DNA of 64,000 nucleotides from contig NC_135228.1 in the NCBI RefSeq assembly GCF_052324685.1, positions 16,405,611 to 16,469,610 on the forward strand. Reading direction: 5' to 3'. Origin of the DNA: Brachyhypopomus gauderio. Its lineage: Eukaryota > Chordata > Actinopteri > Gymnotiformes > Hypopomidae. This document shows positions 33,801 through 64,000 of this stretch, piece after piece (position 1 is the first letter of the stretch; each line of letters starts with the position of its first letter). Made by a program: the position numbers and the translations under genes. The notes beneath the pieces were generated by a model that had not been told where the DNA came from, did not search any database, and saw nothing but the letters and a program-made list of their open reading frames with translations.

Positions 33801-34149
33801 GTTTATCGTCAGCTGGCAATTTTGTTGTCTGTTTTTCAATTCGGCTATAAATCCTGGTCATACAGATACAGATATTTACCAGCAGATGTCATGTTTGCAC
33901 TACCAACCTCAAAACCGATTTCAGGCATGCACGGGTTAAAGTGTTATTTATGTCGTCTGTTGCAAGAAACCAACATGTAATCTTCCTTGTCTAGTAATAA
34001 ATGTACCTCTGTGTCACAGGTTCCCAATGCATTAGTTCGAGCGACGGCCTTCTTTCGGGGATATAGAAGTCCTCATCTCCCCCTTCGCTTCCGAAGGCGG
34101 AAGCACCATGTCCAAAAGGAACACTATTGTCCGACGCAGAGTCTTCCAT
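30844..34149 (-). CDS. Fish NLR: PYD-FISNA-NACHT receptor lacking LRRs
   Basis: Six exons on the minus strand, 34149-34007, 33634-33521, 33420-33328, 33212-33119, 32748-32508 and 32414-30844, join in frame to 751 residues. Residues 1-148 are an acidic linker-type N-terminus (MEDSASDNSVPFGHG..., SYESMKSDDWL) made of four small exons, as in teleost NLRs. Residues 149-228 form a pyrin domain (ALQSSLQKLTTDELKNFKRI). FISNA follows (ELKITLKRKYENIYEG), then NACHT with Walker A GTPGIGKSS (about 319) and Walker B FICDGLDDC (about 392), and winged-helix and helical parts. The frame stops at LCLDELFPQPKSH, before any LRR. Family members sense danger and can recruit ASC through PYD. Closest named relatives are NLRP12/NLRP3-like fish genes. 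ATG chosen for the joined frame and family-like start. Confidence 0.9.
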
Positions 34150-35694
34150 CTCGGAAGATTAGTCGTTTGAGCTGTCTAGATCGTGACCTTTTTTAACCTT
34201 TGTTTACCAAAATACAACATACAGTATTAAAATCACATGAAGTTTAGATAAATTCAGCCTGCTATTAGAGGTATCGTCCTCGTGCCGCAATTATTTTACT
34301 TCCGTGTTAACAAACGCCATCGCATAATACGATTTATGCATGTTGGGACGCGTTTAGTGTTTGTACATCAGGCAGACCCGTTTAATATTGTACGCTTGAA
34401 TAAGAGAAGCTTCTTACGTTTTGCAGAAGTCCTCATCCACCGTGCACTTCGTTCTTCGGTATGGTGGCCAATATGCGAGCTAGCCCGGTTGTCAAACTTC
34501 CATCGGCCTACCATAAGTTTTGTTTGACGTGCGATTTCCAGCTGAACCGGTTTTAGTCCTGGACCCTAGTGCATTCATTTGTACGTTACGTTTAATTCAG
34601 TTACACTACGGCACATGAGAGCCATATAGGCAAGACAATCAGTTATTAAATCAACATAAACACCGACTGGGCCTTACTGCTTATTTTAACTGGATATGTT
34701 GTAAAGTTACTTTCGCTTTGCCTAATTAGCTAGTTCCTGTCTCTCTCTTAAAGAGACATAGGAAACCTAAACAGCGACAGACGAGACTGGTGGGCAGAGC
34801 AGACTGAAACAATTTGTACAGTAATATATACAGTAAAAGGAAATGGTCCTAATGCCAAAACTTGACAAATCGTTTTGGTTAACTATAGACTTTGGATGTA
34901 GAGTACAAACAGTATCCATCAGCATGAGTTTGTAATAGTTTTGTGATACTTTTGGGTGGGAAAAATATTGAGAGGTATTATCAATATCACCACTATATTA
35001 TTGGCATTAATGACAAAAGTCATTTAAGAGCTACATTTATTCATTTTATATTGAGTACGATTATTTTGCTGAAAATGAAATTTTCACTTAGTAAAGAAAC
35101 TCCTTGAGACGTAGAATTTTGAGCATGATAGAATTGCAGTAATGAAAAAACAATGAGCATTTTGTACAAGCTGCAAAGACATCACCTGAAAGAGTCAAGT
35201 AAAGTCTGTTTGTGTGTAGATACTACATTCTGACTGTTTATCTGTGTAATTATAATGTGATTAAAATGTGAATCATTAACATTAAATTTCTTAAAGCTTA
35301 GTGCATGTGGGAAGAGTTCCTTAATCCATATTTAATGGTTGTTTGCTGACATGTAGTAAGCCGTATGTCCAAACACGCTCCTGTGCTTGGCACTTCCGTA
35401 TTACTGGATCATTTTATAAAAGCTCCAAGTGGAAACATCTGATATCCCTGTTGCTGGTGACTTAATGCTGAAAACTGTACTGCAAGATGTAAAGAAAAAG
35501 TAAAAGTGTTCTGCTGCCAAATGCCTTTTTTGTTTCATTTCTCTCTCTCTCACACACACACACACGCACACACAAAATTTGTCCACCCAGAAACACCAAA
35601 CACATAGGCTACTATTTTATAATAGGTTTGTAGTGGAAAGTGTTACATATCTACATATCTGGACTACTTCACTCAAAACACATGCACAACACAC
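34150..35694. other. Intergenic upstream of the NLR gene
   Basis: Contains the presumed NLR promoter (minus strand). No TATA box or coding exon was recognised. A short CT/CA run lies at 35538-35574. Confidence 0.5.
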
Positions 35695-36209
35695 TAGTGT
35701 TGTCAAAAAAATCGATATATCGATACGTATCGATACTGAACATTCTGAAACAGTACAATACTCGTTTCCCTTAAGTATCGATTCTTTTTACATAAACTGC
35801 GCTTTCGTTTGACCCACCCAAGCTGCCGTAATGCACAGGACAGTTTGTAATGCTAATATGGCAGCTAAAGCAAACGCAGTGCTGTTGGATTCGAAGCAGA
35901 TACAGATGGAAAACCGAAGGACATGAACAAGCCCATTTGCAGGCGGTGCTTTTGGAACATTTCAACGAAGGGCGCTAAAGCCTGGTTGAGTGACCATAGC
36001 GCTCGACTCCGCGCGCACCTCGCGCGAACCTCCGCGAGCGGTGGAGGCTTTATACTTTCCGGTTTGCAGTGTTGTCCGAAACTATATGTGGTAGTATAAA
36101 AAAACACCCCTCAAAACAGGGGAATGAACACTTACCTGACGAATTTTAATGCTGCTTTGTGTTTCAGTGTGTTTCAGGTTTGAAAAGTGCTGCAATTTAG
36201 GCTAAAGTA

Positions 36210-37180
36210 CTTGAAAATGTTGAAATTGTAACTACTTCGTTTCACAACAAATATCTGTCTGACTGAACAGTTTTCTTGTATTACATTAACAAATACGAGC
36301 CTTTTGTAATTCCAGGATGAAACGAGAGAACGTGAAGACGTTAAGATTGGGCGTTTTGAAAATAAACAACCATTAAATAATGTGATTAAAAGCGCAATAT
36401 TTCGAATCATTTCGAGTATATAAATATTTAACTTAATTAAGTTTAACGTGCTGGGAAATATTGGTACAAGCGCTTGAATTGAACCCTGCAAACATGACTT
36501 TGTTCATTGCGCTGAGGCGCGGCGCGCGCGAAGTTACAAAATTCAAAAATGAACAAAGTCATGTTTGCAGGGTTCATACACCTTGTGGAATTCAAACACT
36601 TGTATGTCACTTTCAAGGTCCATTTCAATATTTCTCAGCACGAGCAAAGACACTTTGTCAGACGTTCAAAAGACACTGAAAAGCCAGAATGAAAGTTTTA
36701 GCGACGTCTTTTTTAAACGTCTATTACTGCCATTCAGTTGCAGTTTTTGCACGTCCTGACATCCAATAAAGGTCCTAGTCAGACGTTCAGGTAGAAAACT
36801 CGTCATAGACGTTCATGTTAAGTTAAAAGGTTAAGGTCCTAGTCACACGGTCAGATTTTGAACCAGTTTTGAACGTCCACCAGACATGCAAAAATGGGTC
36901 TGGACTGACCGACGTGATACAGACTTGATTTTAACGTCTTTCTGACGTCGCATGTTTGTTGGGATAAGGTAAATATTTATACATATACTCGAAATTATTC
37001 GCTTTTTTATCACATTATTTAATGGTTGTTTATTTTCAAAACGCCCAATCGTAACGTCTTCACGTTCTCTCATGTTTCATCCTGGAATTACAAGATGCTC
37101 GTATTTGTTAACACAAAAGAACTGTTCAGTCAGACAGATATTTGTTGTGAAATGAAGTTACAATTTCAAGCATTTTCAAA
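36210..37180. repeat. Long inverted repeat inside the hAT element
   Basis: About 220-bp arms, 36210-36435 and 36965-37180, are near reverse complements (for example CCCAATC...ACGTCTTCACGTTCTC in the right arm against GAACGTGAAGACGTTAAGAT in the left). The loop of about 530 bp carries repeated AACGTC words. It looks like a foldback or nested MITE that jumped into, or was captured by, the hAT element. Confidence 0.8.
36481..36575. repeat. Perfect 28-bp inverted repeat with GC-rich loop
   Basis: 36481-36508 and 36548-36575 are exact reverse complements (left arm begins GAACCCTGCAAACATGAC), separated by 39 bases rich in GCGC. It lies within the loop of the longer inverted repeat. Confidence 0.95.
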
Positions 37181-37348
37181 CACAAAGCAACATTCATTTG
37201 TTTGTTTATAAAAAAAATAAAAAGGCTTTAAAACGGAAATTAGCACCGTATCTGACTTTGGTATCGAAAATGGTATCGAATTTCAATATTTTTTTAAGTA
37301 TCGTATCGAAGTTGTAATTCTTAGTATCGTGACAAGCCTACAACACAC

Positions 37349-39195
37349 AACAGCACAACAGATGTTGAAGAACTGAGGATAAATGGTAGAGTTCTGTTTT
37401 GGGGCACAGGCCTTGAGCAGGTTCATCACCCAGTTCCATCAGAGCCTCCTCAGAGTCTCTCTCTTCAACGCTCCCAAGTTGGTAAGGATCAAAACAGCTG
37501 TCAGCGACACCCACCCCTCCTTAACCTCTCACATACACCACAAGTCCCACGTCTTATTTTCATTCAAAGCGGTGCCATCTTATGCAGCGTTCACTGATTC
37601 TTTTGAAAACCGAAGTATACAACTGAAAGCATGCGAGGGTCTTGGGGTTGCGGGGGATGGTTTGGAGAGGTTTTTGTTGTTGTTTTATACTGAAGCCAAA
37701 TGCATGATTAAATATGCAAGCTTCCTGGTCTCTTGGTTATTTTCTGGTAATAAGAAACACTAGAGGTCTATCAACAAATGTTTGAACTGATCACTCATGT
37801 TTTTTTCATTTGTTTTCTATGCGTGTGTATGTAACCACAAACAGAAACATAACACAGCGACTTTAGCCTATCTTGTCATGCACGAGTTGTCTTAACCATA
37901 CTCTAACTGCACTGCATTGATTACTAGATTAGATTACTATAGGCTATGTGAATTCTTTGAAGCTAGTTAGTTGCCTAAGGAATTCACACAGTGGTATTCT
38001 TCATTTTTACATCATGAATGAACAAATATGCCTGTCTGATATAGTTCCACAATTAGCCTCTATGCATCTTGGAGCAGATTTGAATTGTAACACTTATTTT
38101 GAGACAACGGTGAGCTGACTGACTACAACATGTCATGTAAGCTACTCTAAAGTCATATCAGGCTCCATTGGTCTCTATGGGAAATATGCATATTTTACAT
38201 TTCAGTATGGCAATGTCGTAGTGTTACTGACAATTAAGCAATGATTTACCAATTGGTGAACAAGAGAGTGATTTAATTGATGTTAATGATATCCGAGTTG
38301 GCTGTGAGCGTTTATTATTGAATGATCACAGAAAAAGCATTGAGTACGTCTCTCCTTAGCTTAAAAAACATCACTTTAAACCCGGAGAGGAGAAAATGGA
38401 AATACATACGTACTTACATATACATATTTTATTTGACAATTGGCAATCATTCAGTTCCAGTAAATATATCAATATACATATTTGGCGAGAAAACAATGCA
38501 GTCTATTAGTGAAGTCTATTTGAATGGTTAAATGACACGGCAAAGCCCAGCAGCAATGATAGGTCTGGTTGCTCTCAGAATCTCTGAATTGTGGACGCCC
38601 ATTGTGATTAGCTCAACCATCATTTGTATTTGAGGCTTTACATATGCAACAAAATCAAGCAGGAAAACGCTGTATCGGCCAGGTCTGCTCCATATGCTGT
38701 GATTGTCTAGAAATGACGGGCAACAGAGGATAAGAGCGCGAGTCATACGAGTGTGCGCGAGGGACGCGCATACTGTTTACTACTGGCAACAGCTTGAGTC
38801 GTCCGACCTGATGTTGACGTGTTTTTTATCGTCTTGTCTTGATTCGGCGCTCCCCGGATAAGTGCAAAACGTAGAAATATCGCTATGTGAATAAGCCGTC
38901 AAGAAGGAAAGAATGCGCAAAGAATGCTCAGGATAAATCAAGGAATCGTTTGGTCGCCCTCAAAAGACAAGTACAGAGGAATGCATTGAATCTCTGCTAT
39001 TTTACCGAGACCGAAATGCTTTGGGCTTGACGGAGCACCAGCGTTTTGACAAAGTATTCTGCCCATGTACATTTCCAAGGGAACGCGAAATGGATGAAAC
39101 AGAATCCGATATAAATATCAGGGAATTTCGCAGCTGAATGTTCTGAATTGCTTCTTTTGCACCTTTGTTTGGCACTGACAACAAAAACTTCCACG
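37349..39195. other. 5' flank and leader of cnksr2
   Basis: No coding exon found. 38750-39195 is GC-richer and probably holds promoter and 5' UTR. The open frame at 37383-37763 (126 codons) has no recognised family and no splice support. Confidence 0.5.
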
Positions 39196-62448
<23,253 letters not shown>

Positions 62449-63573
62449 GGACAGTTGATGGCAGGGAGCACAAGGACAGCAGAAGAGTAGCTTAGATAAC
62501 GTTGGTCTTGTGCTTACAAGTAGAGACAAACTGACACTGGCAAAGAGTTACCTCCACTTCCTCTACACTCTGCCCCCTTGCTTTGTTTGGTCTCTTTAAA
62601 TGACCCTTTGACCTCTAGCCATGCTCCCATAGGTCCTGTTACCTCTATACTGTTGTCCTCTTTTCTCAACTCATTTCTGTCATCGCACAATGTTAATATT
62701 TGAATATATAGGCATTATTTTGTACATTGATATGGAGTCATAGTCTACTGAAACATTTGAATTTTGTGTATTGTATGATAAGTACTCACTGGCCTTTCTG
62801 AGAAGCCAAACTGCTGCACTTCCTTTGAGCTCAGCACTTCAATTTTGACTGAAGAAGAAACGCAGAGGAACCCGAAGAAGGACGTCTGCTATTGTTATTA
62901 CTGAATTACTTATTACGTTGGTATTACTTTAAACTGCATGACCACAGTCAGAGTTATGAGTTTTGTAAATGCAATTTATCTAAAAGTTGACTGGGTGCAT
63001 AAATTTAAGCTTCATGTTAACACATTTATGTAACTGTAATACAGTGTATGTTAATGAGTTTAAAATATGGAATGATTGTGTAATTATAATTGTGTGTATG
63101 CATGCATGAGAGAAAGAGAGAAAGAGCTGGAGAGAGATAAAGAAAGAGAGAGGGATATATATATGGAGGGAGAGAGGGAGAGCGAGAAGGAGAGAGGGAG
63201 AGAGACAGGGAGAAAGAAGTATATATTTAGCATATTGCCCTTGTCCTTGCTTTTATGGCTGTCTCCAGTATGGCTTTTGACCTCACGCCCTGGAAACAAC
63301 TCATGGAACAATGTTAAATACACAACCCATGGTATAGCATTAAAATACAGTAATGTTAAACTAAACAGTTACCAGTGAAACTGTCTATTTTTGTAAGCAT
63401 GACATTTATCTATCTGTTTGTACATGGTTTTGTATTCTGAGCTGTGTCTTATATGAAGATAACTCATGGTGTAGACCCCTCTTCTAAATGTGTTTCCAAA
63501 ACACCTTTGACAGGATGAAACTTTCATGTGAAAGCAATTGTTGTTGCATCTACAAGATGAAAATAATTTTATC
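62449..63573 (+). other. cnksr2 3' UTR
   Basis: Noncoding from the stop to the polyadenylation signal; includes a purine-rich run at 63108-63216. Confidence 0.6.
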
Positions 63574-63579
63574 AATAAA
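63574..63579 (+). terminator. Candidate cnksr2 polyadenylation signal
   Basis: AATAAA followed within 20 bases by a GT-rich stretch (tgtttggtgttttg), a good 3' processing context. It lies 1126 bases after the stop. Confidence 0.6.
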
Positions 63580-63599
63580 TGTTTGGTGTTTTGCCATAC

Positions 63600-64000
63600 T
63601 TTCCTCAACCTAAAGCACTGCAGATATATGGCAGAAGAGTGGTTGTGTGTACATGTGTGGAGATAAAAATGATAGAATGCACAGACTGGTTGGGATTAAC
63701 TAGTCCTGAGGAAGATGATGGATTGTGACAACATAAATGAGAGTTTGGAAAACTAATATAGGTAGAAGAAAATGATAATCTTTTAAATCACACCTAATTA
63801 TTGCTAGAAAACAAGCAAAAAACACTAGCCAGGTTATGTGGTCTAATGCAAGGGATGACTGTATCTGTAATTATCATGAATGTCAAGATTTCATTGTATC
63901 TCAATATATGAACGCTTAAAATATTCACATATAAGGAGGGGGAGATATGAATATGCTTAAAATGCAACTGTAAAAGCGAATTGTATTCTTAAAATATATT
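63600..64000. other. Right flank
   Basis: AT-rich sequence after the cnksr2 polyadenylation signal; nothing recognised. Confidence 0.5.

Larger units (their letters stand above)
35695..37340 (+). mobile_element. hAT-type transposon, 1646 bp, with exact 8-bp target duplication
   Basis: The 8-mer CAACACAC occurs immediately before (35687-35694) and after (37341-37348) the element. Ends are TAGTGTTGTC at left and, as reverse complement at right, TAGGCTTGTCACGATACT, the form seen in many vertebrate hAT elements; both ends are rich in ATCGATAC words. At 35888-35985 a frame reads GFEADTDGKPKDMNKPICRR and CFWNISTKG, the start of a BED zinc finger of a hAT transposase. No catalytic region follows, so it is non-autonomous. 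A long inverted repeat sits inside. Confidence 0.85.

Overview
The window is animal nuclear DNA, almost certainly from a teleost fish. The evidence is intron-rich genes with clean GT-AG splicing, a fish-type NLR with a FISNA domain, a fish tRNA-derived SINE, hAT, Tc1 and Harbinger remnants, and an extreme density of dinucleotide microsatellites. The species cannot be named from the sequence alone. Exon boundaries below were placed by hand from splice sites, reading phase and protein-family similarity; no transcript or search was available.

Layout on the plus strand, left to right: the 3' part of tmem223 (1-1120); a short Fos-family bZIP gene, fosl1-like (2909-4352); a 7.5 kb intergenic region with a SINE, CTCF-like palindrome, CRE and a 12-bp minisatellite; efemp2 (fibulin-4, 11853-15206, 10 exons); a 6 kb gap; npas4 (21257-25008, 8 exons) with a TATA box and a CRE; a Harbinger remnant; mrps12 (28326-29032, 2 exons). 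A Tc1-like transposase relic follows. Then comes the only minus-strand gene, a PYD-FISNA-NACHT NLR without LRRs (30844-34149, 6 exons). A complete hAT-type element with an exact 8-bp target duplication lies at 35695-37340. The right third is a cnksr2-type scaffold gene (39196-62448, 22 coding exons).

The genes do not form an operon or a pathway. tmem223, fosl1, efemp2 and npas4 lie together on human 11q12-q13, so the left half is conserved synteny. fosl1 and npas4 are both immediate-early transcription factors, and cnksr2 is a synaptic Ras/Raf scaffold, but any joint regulation is speculation.

Most unusual points: the Fos-like protein stops directly after the leucine zipper under either of two possible 3' ends; the NLR lacks LRRs and carries its PYD internally; cnksr2 has a short divergent C-terminus; several exons of efemp2 and cnksr2 have CA, GT or CT repeats pressed against their splice sites; and the hAT element contains a long inverted repeat.
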